Below are positions 48,727 through 57,831 of a DNA stretch of 64,000 bases, one piece after another. The stretch covers positions 7,048,001 to 7,112,000 of the forward strand of contig NZ_JASTWJ010000001.1 of the NCBI RefSeq assembly GCF_030499515.1, in the 5' to 3' direction. Within the stretch, counting starts at the first letter, position 1; each line of letters opens with the position of its first letter. Below the pieces are notes generated by a model. It had not been told where the DNA came from. It saw nothing but the letters and a program-made list of their open reading frames with translations, and did not search any database. Source of the DNA: Streptomyces sp. DT2A-34 (GTDB taxonomy: Bacteria; Actinomycetota; Actinomycetes; Streptomycetales; Streptomycetaceae). The translations under genes and the position numbers were made by a program.

Positions 48727-50301
48727 CTACCCGACCTGCCCCATCCCCGCCGCATTGGGCCAACTCTGACTGTTGGGCCACCCGGTCGTCGCGGCCGGAG
48801 TAAGTCCCGGCCCGGTCGTCCCCCGCACCTGCGCCGCCGTAAGCCCACCCCGAGCCGGCACCCCCGGCGGGGTGGGCCCAGGCATCGCAGCCGCAGCCGC
48901 AGCGGGCGCCACAGGCGACGGGAACGGCATCGGCGAGGGGGCGGGCATGGGAGCGGGGGCCGGGGCGGGGGCCGGAGCCACCGGGGCCGGAGCCACCGGA
49001 GCCGGCGCCGGCATCGGCATCGGCATACCGGCGGGTTGAGCCGCCGCAGGCATCCCGGCACTCATGGCCTGCGCGGCCAGCCCCTGCATACCCGAACCGT
49101 TGGTGGAGCCGACCAACCGGTCCACGGCCGCCGTACCCGAGCTGTAGTTGGTCCCTGTACCCAGCTCGGGTACGGCGGCTCCCCTCCTGGACCCGTAGAG
49201 CACCTGCTCCAGGCCGGACACCAGGCGACGCACGTCCGTCTGGGGGCGCACCACGAGTCGCAGGAAGCGGCTTGACGAACCGATCTTGTTGCCGCACTCG
49301 CGGACCAGGATCCGGTGCTCGGTGAGCAGCCGGTCGCGGACCACGGTGCCTTCCGCGCCGACGGGGAGGCGCACGAAGAGGAAGTTGCCCTGGGACGGGT
49401 ACACCGTCAGACCGGGCAGCGCGGAGAGCTGGCTCGCCATGTCGAGACGGTCCCGGCGCACCTGGTGGAGGCTCTGCGCGTACTCGGCGCCGTGGTTCTT
49501 GAGCATGAACACCACGTGCTCGGCGAAGGCGTTGAGGTTCCACTTCGGCAGCATCGAGCGGACCATGCCCGCGAGCGCCGGGTTGGCGACCAGGTAGCCG
49601 AAGCGGATGCCGTGCAGACCGAAGTTCTTGCCGAGGCTGCGCAGCACGATGACGTTCGGGCGCAGCATCGCCTCCTGGACCGCCGACGGCTCCTGCTCGG
49701 CGTCGGCGAACTCCAGGAACGACTTGTCGATGATGACCAGGTCGAGGTCGGCCATCGCGTCCATGAACTGCACGAGCGCGTGCTTGTGGAGGTAGCCGCC
49801 GTCGGGGTTGTTCGGGTTGCAGATCACCGCCACCCGCGTCCCCCTGGCCCGGATGAACTCGCCGTACTGCGCGAGGTCCAGGGCGAATCCGCTGGACTCC
49901 TGGAGCGGGAACATGTCGACCCGCTTGCCGGTCTCCATCGGCTGGTCGGTCCAGCGGCCGAAGGTGGGGACGGGGATGGCGAGGGACTCACGGACCAGGA
50001 GGTGGTCGATCCAGGTGATCAGCTCCGTGGAGCCGTTGCCCATCGCCACGCACTGCGGCGGGAGCTGAAGCAGGCTGCACAGCTCGGCCGTGATGGTGTC
50101 GGCGCTGCTCGGGTAGTAGGTGATGATGTCCCGCAGCCGCGCCCCCATGTCCTGGAACATCTCCGGCGTCGGGAAGTACGGGTTGCAGGGAATGCAGAAG
50201 TCGACCGGACCGGCCCCGTCGCCGCCCTCCCGCGTCAACGCCGCCATCGACGGGCTGTGTGCCGCGGTGCTGCGGAACAGCGAGGTGACGTTGTCGGCCA
50301 T
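48727..50301 (-). CDS. PLP-dependent class I/II aminotransferase with a Pro/Ala/Met-rich tail
   Basis: The 524-residue protein has an aminotransferase domain (about 1-385) similar to histidinol-phosphate/threonine-phosphate types: PFG-like FCIPCNPYFPTPEMFQDMGA, TELITWIDHLLVRESLAIPV, VAVICNPNNPDGGYL, and the PLP lysine in VLRSLGKNFGLHGIRFGYLV. From about 400 a low-complexity tail rich in Pro, Ala and Met (for example AGMPMPMPAPAPVAPAP) extends 120 residues and is not part of the fold. The start ATG 50301 has an ideal GGAGG, which is the right half of a long leader inverted repeat. The substrate is unknown, and no histidine genes are nearby. Confidence 0.82.
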   Translation of the reverse strand: MADNVTSLFRSTAAHSPSMAALTREGGDGAGPVDFCIPCNPYFPTPEMFQDMGARLRDIITYYPSSADTITAELCSLLQLPPQCVAMGNGSTELITWIDHLLVRESLAIPVPTFGRWTDQPMETGKRVDMFPLQESSGFALDLAQYGEFIRARGTRVAVICNPNNPDGGYLHKHALVQFMDAMADLDLVIIDKSFLEFADAEQEPSAVQEAMLRPNVIVLRSLGKNFGLHGIRFGYLVANPALAGMVRSMLPKWNLNAFAEHVVFMLKNHGAEYAQSLHQVRRDRLDMASQLSALPGLTVYPSQGNFLFVRLPVGAEGTVVRDRLLTEHRILVRECGNKIGSSSRFLRLVVRPQTDVRRLVSGLEQVLYGSRRGAAVPELGTGTNYSSGTAAVDRLVGSTNGSGMQGLAAQAMSAGMPAAAQPAGMPMPMPAPAPVAPAPVAPAPAPAPAPMPAPSPMPFPSPVAPAAAAAAMPGPTPPGVPARGGLTAAQVRGTTGPGLTPAATTGWPNSQSWPNAAGMGQVG

Positions 50302-50398
50302 GGAACCTCCGTATGAGGGCGGGCCCGGCGGGGAAGACCGGGCCCGTCGTCTTGGGTGGCCCGCGCGGGGGAGCACGGGCCGCCCTTACATACGGAGG
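50302..50398 (-). promoter_or_regulatory. Structured 5' leader that can pair with the Shine-Dalgarno of the aminotransferase gene
   Basis: In the minus-strand transcript CCTCCGTATG (50389-50398) is exactly complementary to CATACGGAGG (50306-50315), the block holding the GGAGG ribosome site 5 bases before the start. A 5-bp GC extension (50317-50321 with 50381-50385) can stack inside. Two further hairpins fit between: CGGGCCCGG with CCGGGCCCG (50320-50328/50338-50346) and a 10-bp arm pair with one G-U (50354-50363/50376-50385). The alternatives exclude each other in part, as in switching leaders. A -10-like TATGTA lies inside the distal arm. Confidence 0.5.
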
Positions 50399-50510
50399 CT
50401 GGGGTGACGCTGTTCAACCACTGAGAAACCGGTAAGAACTTGTGTGCCACCTGTGAAGGTCCGTCAGAGCGGACGTCGGATCAGGCGTCGGAACACCCCT
50501 CGATGAGACG

Positions 50511-51557
50511 TCAGCGGCTGAACGAGTGGATCGTCGTCGACCGGTACGTCTGTCCCGGCCGCAGCACCGTCGACGGGAACGACGGCTTGTTCGGCGAGTC
50601 CGGGAAGTGCTGCGTCTCCAGGCACAGCGCGTCGCCCTGCCGGTATGTGCGGCCGGAGGGGCCGACCAGGGTGCCGTCGAGGAAGTTGCCCGAGTAGAAC
50701 TGCAGGCCGGGCTCGGTGGTCGCCATCCGCAGGGTGCGGCCGGAGAAGGGGTCCTTCAGGGTCGCGCACCACTCGGGCTTCGGCGAGATGCCCTTGTCGA
50801 GCACCCAGTTGTGGTCGATGCCCTTGGCGTACAGCAACTGCTCGTGCGCCTCGCGGAGGTTCTCGCCGATGCGCTTGGTGCGGCGGAAGTCGAAGGGGGT
50901 GTCCGCGACGGGGGCCGGCTCACCGGTGGGGATGAGGCCCGGGTCGACGGGGGTGTAGCGGGACGCGGCGATCTTCAGCTCGTGGTTCTCGATCGTGCCG
51001 CTGCCCTCGCCGGCGAGGTTCCAGTAGACGTGGTTGGTGAGGTTGACGAGGGTGGCCTTGTCGGTGGTGGCCTCGTAGTCGATGCGCCAGTCGCCGTGTG
51101 TGGTGAGGGTGTACGTCACCTTCACCTTGAGCGTGCCCGGGTAGCCCATCTCGCCGTCGACGGAGGTGTAGTACAGGTAGAGGCCGACGTCGGAGCCCTT
51201 GGTGAAGGGCTCGATGTCCCACACCTGCTTGTCGAAGCCCTTGGCGCCGCCGTGCAGGCTGTTCACGCCGTCGTCGACGTCGACCTGGTAGGCCTTGCCG
51301 TCGAGGGTGAACCGGCCCTTGCCGATGCGGTTGCCGTACCGGCCGATCAGGGCGCCGAAGTACGGGCTCCCCGCGACGTAGTCCTCGATGGTGTCGAAGC
51401 CCAGGGAGACGTTGGCGAGCCGGCCGCGGCGGTCCGGGATCTCCAGGGACTGCACGATGCCGCCGTAGGAGAGGACCTTCATCCGCGTGCCGCCGTTGGC
51501 CAGCGACCAGCTGTGGACCTCCGTGCCGTCGGCGAGGGTGCCGAAGAGGGACTTCAC
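50511..51557 (-). CDS. galM: Aldose 1-epimerase (mutarotase)
   Basis: The best start is GTG 51557 behind GGAGGCAACACGCC; the frame is open a little further upstream but through a terminator hairpin. The 348-residue protein has the GalM catalytic residues: His in LVNLTNHVYWNLAGEG, the His in YAKGIDHNWVLDK and the Glu in ALCLETQHFPDSPNKPSFPS. It interconverts alpha and beta anomers of aldoses such as galactose or arabinose in the cytoplasm. It follows the three-gene sugar importer on the same strand but is separated from it by a strong terminator, so it is likely made at a lower level or from readthrough. Confidence 0.93.
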   Translation of the reverse strand: MKSLFGTLADGTEVHSWSLANGGTRMKVLSYGGIVQSLEIPDRRGRLANVSLGFDTIEDYVAGSPYFGALIGRYGNRIGKGRFTLDGKAYQVDVDDGVNSLHGGAKGFDKQVWDIEPFTKGSDVGLYLYYTSVDGEMGYPGTLKVKVTYTLTTHGDWRIDYEATTDKATLVNLTNHVYWNLAGEGSGTIENHELKIAASRYTPVDPGLIPTGEPAPVADTPFDFRRTKRIGENLREAHEQLLYAKGIDHNWVLDKGISPKPEWCATLKDPFSGRTLRMATTEPGLQFYSGNFLDGTLVGPSGRTYRQGDALCLETQHFPDSPNKPSFPSTVLRPGQTYRSTTIHSFSR

Positions 51558-51587
51558 CGGCGTGTTGCCTCCGTCGCTGAAAAGAAC

Positions 51588-51613
51588 AGGGCCCCGCCTT
51601 CCGGCGGGGCCCT
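51588..51613 (-). terminator. Rho-independent-type hairpin after the importer operon
   Basis: AGGGCCCCGCC, TTCC loop, GGCGGGGCCCT forms a perfect 11-bp stem, 10 bases after the permease stop. It lies between the permease and galM and should limit readthrough into galM. It has no long T-run, which is common in high-GC genomes. Confidence 0.82.
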
Positions 51614-51623
51614 CCTGCTGCAC

Positions 51624-52868
51624 TTACGAACCGACCTTGCGCTTGTTCCACACGTCGAACCCGACCGCCGCCAGCAGCACCAGGCCCTTGATGACCTGCT
51701 GCCAGTCGGTGCCGATGCCGACGAGGTTCATGCCGTTGTTCAGCACGCCCAGGACCAGGCCACCGATGATCGCGCCGAGGACGGTGCCGACGCCGCCGCT
51801 CATCGACGCGCCGCCGATGAACGAGGCCGCGATCGCCTCCAGCTCGAAGTTGAGGCCGGCCTTGGGCGAGGCCGCGTTGAAGCGGGCGGCGAAGACCAGA
51901 CCCGCCAGGGCCGCGAGCATGCCCATGTTCACGAAGATCAGGAAGGTGACCTTCTTGTCCTTCACACCCGACAGCTTGGCCGCGGGCAGGTTGCCGCCGA
52001 TCGCGTAGATGTGGCGGCCGATGATCGCGTTGCGCATCACGTAGCCGAAGCCGACGAGCAGCACGCCCAGGATGAGCAGCACGATCGGGGCGCCCTTGTA
52101 GCTGGCCAGCAGCATCGTCAGCGTGAGGATGGCGGCGCCGAGCGCGACCAGCTTCAGCAGGAAGAGGTTGAAGGGCGGGACGTCCAGGTTGAACTCCTGC
52201 TGCCGGCGGCGGTCGCGGAACTCCTGGAAGACCACGAACGCGATCATTCCGAAGCCGAGCAGAAGTGTGAGGTTGTGATAGTTGGTGTTCGGGCCGACCT
52301 CGGGCAGGAAGCCGTTGGCGACCTTCTGCAGACCCTCCGGGAACGGGCCGAGGGTCTGGCCCTCGAGGAAGATCTCCGTCAGGCCGCGGAAGATCAGCAT
52401 GCCCGCGAGGGTCACGATGAAGGATGGTATGCCGCCGTACGCGATGAAGAACCCTTGCGCGGCACCCGCGACGGCGCCCATGGCCAGGCAGAGGATGACG
52501 GCGACGGGCCATGGCAGGTCGTTCTTGACCATGAACACCGCGGCCATGGATCCGATGAACGCTGTCAGCGATCCCACCGACAGGTCGATGTGACCCGCGA
52601 TGATGACCAGCATCATGCCGATCGCGAGGATCAGGATGTAGCTGTTCTGCAGCACCAGGTTGGAGACGTTGCGCGGCAGCAGCAGGTCACCGTCGGTCCA
52701 CACGGCGAACAGCGCCACGATCAGGCCGAGGGCGATCAGCATGCCGTACTGCCGCATGTTGCGGCGCATGCCGTCCAGCACCAGCTGGAGCAGGCCGTCG
52801 GCCGCGGCCCCTCCGCTCTTGCCCGGCGGCGCGGGGGCCGGGGTCTTGGCGGTCACATCCGTGCTCAT
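51624..52868 (-). CDS. Sugar ABC permease (MmsB/XylH/GguB type)
   Basis: The 414-residue membrane protein has about ten helices and the BPD_transp_2 signatures [38 protein letters not shown] and [20 protein letters not shown]. It is the single permease of a CUT2-type importer, encoded after the ATPase with a 4-base overlap. The N-terminal 35 residues are a Pro/Ala-rich cytoplasmic tail. The best related systems carry galactose, arabinose, xylose or similar monosaccharides. It is the last gene of the importer operon, followed by a terminator. Confidence 0.9.
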   Translation of the reverse strand: MSTDVTAKTPAPAPPGKSGGAAADGLLQLVLDGMRRNMRQYGMLIALGLIVALFAVWTDGDLLLPRNVSNLVLQNSYILILAIGMMLVIIAGHIDLSVGSLTAFIGSMAAVFMVKNDLPWPVAVILCLAMGAVAGAAQGFFIAYGGIPSFIVTLAGMLIFRGLTEIFLEGQTLGPFPEGLQKVANGFLPEVGPNTNYHNLTLLLGFGMIAFVVFQEFRDRRRQQEFNLDVPPFNLFLLKLVALGAAILTLTMLLASYKGAPIVLLILGVLLVGFGYVMRNAIIGRHIYAIGGNLPAAKLSGVKDKKVTFLIFVNMGMLAALAGLVFAARFNAASPKAGLNFELEAIAASFIGGASMSGGVGTVLGAIIGGLVLGVLNNGMNLVGIGTDWQQVIKGLVLLAAVGFDVWNKRKVGS

Positions 52869-54415
52869 CGGGATACCTCTTTGTCCTTTGTCATCTGACG
52901 CATCAGCGATTCCTGCGAGGCCTCGGCCCGCGAGAACTCACCGGTCAGCCGCCCCGCGGCCATCGTGTAGATGCGGTCACACATGCCGAGCAGTTCCGGC
53001 AGCTCGGAGGAGATGAAGACGACCGCCTTGCCCTGGGCGGCCAGCTGGTCGATGACCGTGTAGATCTCGTACTTGGCACCGACGTCGATGCCACGCGTCG
53101 GCTCGTCCAGGATCAGCACATCCGGACCCGTGAAGATCCACTTGCTGAGGACGACCTTCTGCTGGTTGCCGCCGGACAGCTTGCCCACCGGCTCGAAGAC
53201 GGTCGGGGCCTTGATGTTCATGGACTTGCGGAAGCCCTCGGCGACCTGCCGCTCCTCGTGCTCGTCGACCACGCCCCGCTTGGCGACCTTGCCCAGCGCG
53301 CTGAGCGAGATGTTGCGGTTGATGGTGTCGATGAGGTTGAGGCCGTAGTGCTTGCGGTCCTCCGTGACGTACGCGATGCCGTGCTTGACCGCCTCGGGGA
53401 CGGACTTCGTACGGATCTCCTTGCCGTCCTTGAGGACCTTGCCGTCGGCGTAACGGCCGTAGGTGCGGCCGAAGACGCTCATCGCGAGTTCCGTGCGGCC
53501 GGCGCCCATCAGGCCCGCGATGCCGACGATCTCGCCGCGCCGCACGGACAGGGACACATCGTCGACCACCTTGCGCTGCTGGTCGATCGGGTGGTGCACG
53601 GTCCAGTTGCGGATCTCCAGCGCGGGGGCGGAGCCCGCCTCCGGCTCGTGCGGGGTGCGGTCCGGGAACCGGTTCTCCAGGTCGCGGCCGACCATCCCGC
53701 TGATGATCCGGTCCTCGGTGGTCTCCGGCGCCTTCACATCGAGGGTCTCGATGGTCTGGCCGTCGCGGAGGATCGTCACCGAGTCGGCGACCTTGCGGAT
53801 CTCGTTGAGCTTGTGCGAGATGATGATCGAGGTGATGCCCTGCTTCTTCAACTCCAGGATGAGATCCAGGAGTTTGCCGCTGTCCTCGTCGTTCAGGGCC
53901 GCGGTCGGCTCATCCAGGATGAGCAGCTTCACCTTCTTCGACAGCGCCTTCGCGATCTCCACGAGCTGCTGCTTGCCCACGCCGATGTCGGCGACGCGGG
54001 TGTCCGGGTGGTCGCTGAGCCCGACCCGGCGCAGCAGCTCGGTGCCGTGCCGCAGAGTCTCCCTCCAGTCGATGAACCCGCCCTTGGCGTGCTCGTTGCC
54101 GAGGAAGATGTTCTCCGCGAGGGAGAGGAACGGCGACAGCGCCAGCTCCTGGTGGATGATGACGATGCCGCGCTGCTCGCTGGCCCTGATGTCCTTGAAC
54201 TCGCAGACTTCCCCTTCGAAGAGGATGTCCCCTTCGTAGGTGCCGTGCGGGTGGACGCCGGAGAGGACCTTCATCAGGGTCGACTTGCCGGCGCCGTTCT
54301 CCCCGCAGATGGCGTGGACCTCGCCCTGTTGGACGGTCAGTGTGACGTCCGACAGCGCCTTGACGCCGGGAAAGGTCTTGACGATCGAGCGCATTTCCAG
54401 GACGGGTCCCGCCAT
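52865..54415 (-). CDS. Sugar ABC ATPase with two NBDs (MglA/XylG/GguA type)
   Basis: The start is ATG 54415 with GGAAGG upstream; a TTG at 54430 is possible but less likely. The 516-residue protein carries two ATP-binding domains. The first has Walker [19 protein letters not shown] and Walker [17 protein letters not shown]. The second has a degenerate Walker A ([17 protein letters not shown]), signature [14 protein letters not shown] and [19 protein letters not shown]. This is the CUT2 pattern. It energises the permease encoded downstream and overlaps it by 4 bases. Confidence 0.92.
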   Translation of the reverse strand: MAGPVLEMRSIVKTFPGVKALSDVTLTVQQGEVHAICGENGAGKSTLMKVLSGVHPHGTYEGDILFEGEVCEFKDIRASEQRGIVIIHQELALSPFLSLAENIFLGNEHAKGGFIDWRETLRHGTELLRRVGLSDHPDTRVADIGVGKQQLVEIAKALSKKVKLLILDEPTAALNDEDSGKLLDLILELKKQGITSIIISHKLNEIRKVADSVTILRDGQTIETLDVKAPETTEDRIISGMVGRDLENRFPDRTPHEPEAGSAPALEIRNWTVHHPIDQQRKVVDDVSLSVRRGEIVGIAGLMGAGRTELAMSVFGRTYGRYADGKVLKDGKEIRTKSVPEAVKHGIAYVTEDRKHYGLNLIDTINRNISLSALGKVAKRGVVDEHEERQVAEGFRKSMNIKAPTVFEPVGKLSGGNQQKVVLSKWIFTGPDVLILDEPTRGIDVGAKYEIYTVIDQLAAQGKAVVFISSELPELLGMCDRIYTMAAGRLTGEFSRAEASQESLMRQMTKDKEVSR

Positions 54416-54447
54416 GGTCGTGCCTTCCAATCAGAGTGGGCGGGTGG

Positions 54448-55560
54448 TTAGTTGAGGTCGCTTTCCTTGATGTAGCCGGAGTCGACCACCGTCGCCTTGT
54501 AGTTGGCCTTGTCCACACTGACCGGCGTGAGCAGGTAGGCCGGGACGACCTTGGCGCCGTTGTCGTAGGTCTTGGTGTCGTTGACCTCGGGCTTCTTGCC
54601 GTTGAGCGCCGCGTCGACCATGTTCGAGGCCACCTTGGCGAGCTCACGGGTGTCCTTGTAGACGGTCATCGACTGCTCGTCGGCGATGATCGACTTCACC
54701 GACGCGACCTCGGCGTCCTGGCCGGTGACGATCGGCCACGGCTTGTTCTTGGAGCCGTAGTCGTCCGACCGCAGGGCCGAGAGGATGCCGATGGAGATGC
54801 CGTCGTACGGCGAGAGGACCGCGTCGACGCGCTCGCTCTTGTAGGCCGACGTCAGGATGTCGTCCATGCGCTTCTGGGCGGTGCCGCCGTCCCAGCGCAG
54901 GGTGGTGACCTGGTTCAGCGCGGTCTGCTTGGAGCCGACGACGAGCTGCTTCTTGTCGATGTACGGCTGCAGGACGTTCATGGCGCCCTGGAAGAAGTAG
55001 CGGGTGTTGTTGTCGTCGTTGGAGCCGGCGAACAGCTCGATGTTGAACGGGCCCTTCTCGGAGCCGTCCTTCAGGCCGAGCTTCTCGACGATGTAGTTGC
55101 CCTGGAGCTCGCCGACCTTCTCGTTGTCGAACGACGCGTAGTAGTCGACGTTCTTGGTGCCGAGGATGAGGCGGTCGTAGGAGATCACCGGGATCTTGGC
55201 GTCGGCGGCCTGCTGGAGCACGTTGTTCATCGACTTGTTGTCGATGGCCGCGACGATCAGCGCCTTCACACCCTGCGTGATCAGGTTCTCGATCTGACCG
55301 ACCTGCTGGTCCGGGTCGTCCTCGCCGTAGACCAGCTTGGTCTTGTAGCCCTTCGACTCCAGGTCCGCGACGACGTTCTTGCCGTCGGCGATCCAGCGCT
55401 CGGAGGACTTGGTCGGCATCGCGATACCGATGGTCGCGCCCTTGGTGTCCCCGCCCTCCTCCTTGCTGCCGCCCTCGCCGCTCTGGCCGCAGGCGGACAG
55501 GGTCAGGGCGAGGGAGGCGGCTCCGGCTATGGCGGTGAGTGCGGCTCTGCGAGTGCGCAT
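54448..55560 (-). CDS. ChvE/XylF-type sugar-binding lipoprotein
   Basis: Three ATGs cluster at the start (55569, 55566, 55560); only the last has the AAGG site at a normal distance, so I use 55560. The 370-residue protein has a lipobox ([16 protein letters not shown]) and a type-I periplasmic-binding fold: [58 protein letters not shown] and [20 protein letters not shown]. It closely follows ChvE/XylF-type binders of galactose, arabinose or xylose. It is the first gene of the importer operon. The 139-bp upstream gap has only a TGTTCGA half-site of the common operator. Confidence 0.9.
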   Translation of the reverse strand: MRTRRAALTAIAGAASLALTLSACGQSGEGGSKEEGGDTKGATIGIAMPTKSSERWIADGKNVVADLESKGYKTKLVYGEDDPDQQVGQIENLITQGVKALIVAAIDNKSMNNVLQQAADAKIPVISYDRLILGTKNVDYYASFDNEKVGELQGNYIVEKLGLKDGSEKGPFNIELFAGSNDDNNTRYFFQGAMNVLQPYIDKKQLVVGSKQTALNQVTTLRWDGGTAQKRMDDILTSAYKSERVDAVLSPYDGISIGILSALRSDDYGSKNKPWPIVTGQDAEVASVKSIIADEQSMTVYKDTRELAKVASNMVDAALNGKKPEVNDTKTYDNGAKVVPAYLLTPVSVDKANYKATVVDSGYIKESDLN

Positions 55561-55699
55561 GGTCATCATCCTTGATGTGTGTGAGCAGGGCTCCGTCTGG
55601 CGGAGCGAAGACGCTTCGAGGGTTGAACGGTGTCGACCGACCGTGTGTGGGATTGTGTTCGACTGCGTCTTCTTCTGTGAAGGGGGTTTGTCCGGAACG

Positions 55700-56668
55700 T
55701 TATGCGGGAGTTTCGAATCGCTTCAGCGTTCCGGGCAGCCGTGAACCGAGAGGCGCCATGTCGCCGTCAGCTCCGTGCCGTGCCAGCAGGTCCAGTGCCA
55801 GCCGTCCGCGCCGTACGCGTTCCTTGGCGGTGGCCAGCGTCAGGTCTCTCATGTGGTGCCCGTAGGGATAGATCCCGGGGGCCTTGGAGAGCCCGAACTT
55901 CAGGTAGAGCGGTGCGCCGCGTCTGATCAACTCGGCGACCTCGTACATCCGGATGTAACCGCCGAGATCGTCGGGGGCCTCGATGTACATGTCCATGGGG
56001 GCGCCGGAGACGCGGCGGATCTCGGTGAGGTGATCCAGCGTCAGGTCGCTCGGCACGTTGATCGAGTCGCCGCCCAGGTTCTCGTACACCGCGTACGCGG
56101 CCGGGTTGACGGGGCCGATCAGCGCGCTCACCTTGAGCGTCGTGTCGGCCGGGATGATGCCGGCGGCCCGCGCTCGGTGCAGCGCCCACAGCACGCCCTC
56201 GTCGGCGACGAGGAGGCACTTCACGCCCAGCTCGGTGGCGCGTACGGCGTCCTCGACGCACCCGGCGACCGCGTCGTGGCCCCGGGCACGCAGCCCGCCG
56301 CCCTTGGAGTCGGTACGGGTGGAGCCGCCGATGTCCCAGGTGCCGCGCGGGCCGGTGAACAGGCAGAGCTCGATGTCGCGCTCGGCGGTCGCCTCCACCA
56401 TCTCGGTGATCTCGGCGTCGGTGAGCATCCAGATGCCGCTGCCCTGGCTGATCCGGTGGATCGGCACATCGAGCCGCGAGGCCTCCTTGAGGACCACGCC
56501 GAGCGCCTCGGGGCCCTCCACGGAGGGGACCTCGGTGCGCCAGCGGCCACCACCGGGGAAGGTGTGCGGAGAGGCGTCGGAGGGGTCGAGTGCGGGCGCC
56601 CCCAGGCCGAGTGCGGTGAGCGCCTGCTCGCCGGGGCGGCGCGGCGTCTGAGCGGTGGTGTCGGTCAC
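55700..56668 (-). CDS. TIM-barrel-like protein in the sugar-acid cluster (U32-like, putative aldolase role)
   Basis: GTG 56668 has AAGGA eight to twelve bases upstream. The 322-residue protein shows the alternating strand-helix pattern of a TIM barrel: [75 protein letters not shown] and [20 protein letters not shown]. Similar proteins are sometimes annotated as peptidase U32-like and occur beside sugar-acid dehydratases in Streptomyces. With a dehydratase and a dehydrogenase directly upstream, an aldolase or lyase step for a 2-keto-3-deoxy acid is a reasonable guess, but no lysine or metal site proves it. An operator copy (56682-56696) lies 14 bases before its start. Confidence 0.65.
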   Translation of the reverse strand: MTDTTAQTPRRPGEQALTALGLGAPALDPSDASPHTFPGGGRWRTEVPSVEGPEALGVVLKEASRLDVPIHRISQGSGIWMLTDAEITEMVEATAERDIELCLFTGPRGTWDIGGSTRTDSKGGGLRARGHDAVAGCVEDAVRATELGVKCLLVADEGVLWALHRARAAGIIPADTTLKVSALIGPVNPAAYAVYENLGGDSINVPSDLTLDHLTEIRRVSGAPMDMYIEAPDDLGGYIRMYEVAELIRRGAPLYLKFGLSKAPGIYPYGHHMRDLTLATAKERVRRGRLALDLLARHGADGDMAPLGSRLPGTLKRFETPA

Positions 56669-56681
56669 AAGCTGTCCTTCA

Positions 56682-56696
56682 TGTTCGATATATCGG
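56682..56696 (-). promoter_or_regulatory. Sugar-regulon operator, site 4 (before the TIM-barrel gene)
   Basis: On the minus strand CCGATATATCGAACA, containing the palindrome CGATATATCG, is the most symmetric copy of the motif in the window. It lies 14 bases before the GTG start, so it may overlap the transcription start or early leader. Confidence 0.62.
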
Positions 56697-56789
56697 ACGA
56701 GGGTCGCGGCTCTGGTCGTGCGGGGCTTTGGGTGTACGCCGGTACGAAGTCGTCAGGTACCCCGTACCGGCGTACGGCTCAGGGGTGTG

Positions 56790-57794
56790 TCATGGCCGCA
56801 GCAGGACCTTTCCGACCTTCGGGTCGCCGGACCCCACCAACTCGATGGCCTGCGGGAACTCCTCCAGCGGCAGCTCGTGCGTGACCAGCGGCAGCGGGTC
56901 GAGGAGTCCTGCCCCGAAGACCCGCACGGTGTGTGCCCAGGCCTCCGGCGCCGCGCCGAACACGGTCTGCACCTCCAGCTGCCGTACCACGAGATCGGTC
57001 GGGTCGAGCCCGTCCGCGCCCGGCGCCGGGATGCCCGTCAGGATCAGCCGTCCACCGCGGCGCAGCAGGGCGGCGGCGGTGCGCGCCGCGTCCGCGGACC
57101 CGGCGGTCTCGATGACGACGTCGAAGTCGTCAGGGAGTTCCTCGTCCTTGGTACGGAAGTCCGTGGCGCCGAACCGCTTCGACAGCTCGGCCCGGTCCGG
57201 ACGCGTCCCCACGACGAGCAGCTCGGCCGGCGAGCCCGCCTTCAGGAACTGAACGGCGAACATCCCGAGCGTCCCCGTGCCCACCACGGCCACCCGCTCG
57301 CCCGGCACCGCGTTCGCCTTGAGCGCGGCGGCCGCGATGCACGCGGCCGGCTCCAGCAGCGCCGCCGCCGTCAGATCCGCGTCGTCCGGCAGCACGTGCA
57401 GCAGCCGAGCCGGCAGCGTGAGTGTGGGGGCCATGGCGCCCGGCTGGGTGAAGCCGGTCTCCTCGTAGCCCGCCGTGCACAGTGTGGTCTCGCCCGCGTG
57501 GCAGCGGTCACAGACCTGGCAGTTCCGGAAGCCCTCGCCCACGACCTTGCGGCCCACCAGGCTCGAAGGGACGCCGTCACCGACCGCCGCCACCGTCCCG
57601 GACCACTCGTGGCCCGGCGTGAGCGGATAGCGGACGTACCCCTCCGGCCGGTTGCCCTGGAAGACCTCGCGATCACTGCCGCAGATCCCCGAGGCGTGCA
57701 CCCGGACCAGGGCCTCGCCCGCTTCCGGCTGCCGGGGCTCGTGCGGGACGAGCCGGTGCTCGCCCGGAGCCTCGATCACGACGGCGGTGCTCAC
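56790..57794 (-). CDS. Zinc-dependent medium-chain alcohol/polyol dehydrogenase
   Basis: The start is GTG 57794 with GGGAGGA upstream. The 334-residue protein has catalytic zinc ligands Cys in VHASGICGSDREVFQ and His-Glu in YPLTPGHEWSGTVA. The structural zinc cluster is NCQVCDRCHAGETTLC and the nucleotide fold GERVAVVGTGTLGMFAVQFL. It should oxidise a sugar, sugar alcohol or sugar acid with NAD(P). It is 37 bp downstream of the enolase-superfamily gene and 121 bp upstream of the TIM-barrel gene, on the same strand, so it probably belongs to the same catabolic unit. The substrate cannot be assigned. Confidence 0.87.
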   Translation of the reverse strand: MSTAVVIEAPGEHRLVPHEPRQPEAGEALVRVHASGICGSDREVFQGNRPEGYVRYPLTPGHEWSGTVAAVGDGVPSSLVGRKVVGEGFRNCQVCDRCHAGETTLCTAGYEETGFTQPGAMAPTLTLPARLLHVLPDDADLTAAALLEPAACIAAAALKANAVPGERVAVVGTGTLGMFAVQFLKAGSPAELLVVGTRPDRAELSKRFGATDFRTKDEELPDDFDVVIETAGSADAARTAAALLRRGGRLILTGIPAPGADGLDPTDLVVRQLEVQTVFGAAPEAWAHTVRVFGAGLLDPLPLVTHELPLEEFPQAIELVGSGDPKVGKVLLRP

Positions 57795-57831
57795 TCGGTC
57801 CTCCCGATGCCGGGCCGAGGGGTGTGGGCGC

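Noticed and set aside
53258..54451. A 397-residue plus-strand frame opposite the ABC ATPase
   Set aside because: Its D/E/V/L/G-rich composition is typical of the antisense of a high-GC gene, and the minus strand carries clear Walker motifs.
55640..55665. A seventh copy of the 15-base operator before the ChvE-like gene
   Set aside because: Only a TGTTCGA half-site is present. The second half does not match, so it is not counted.
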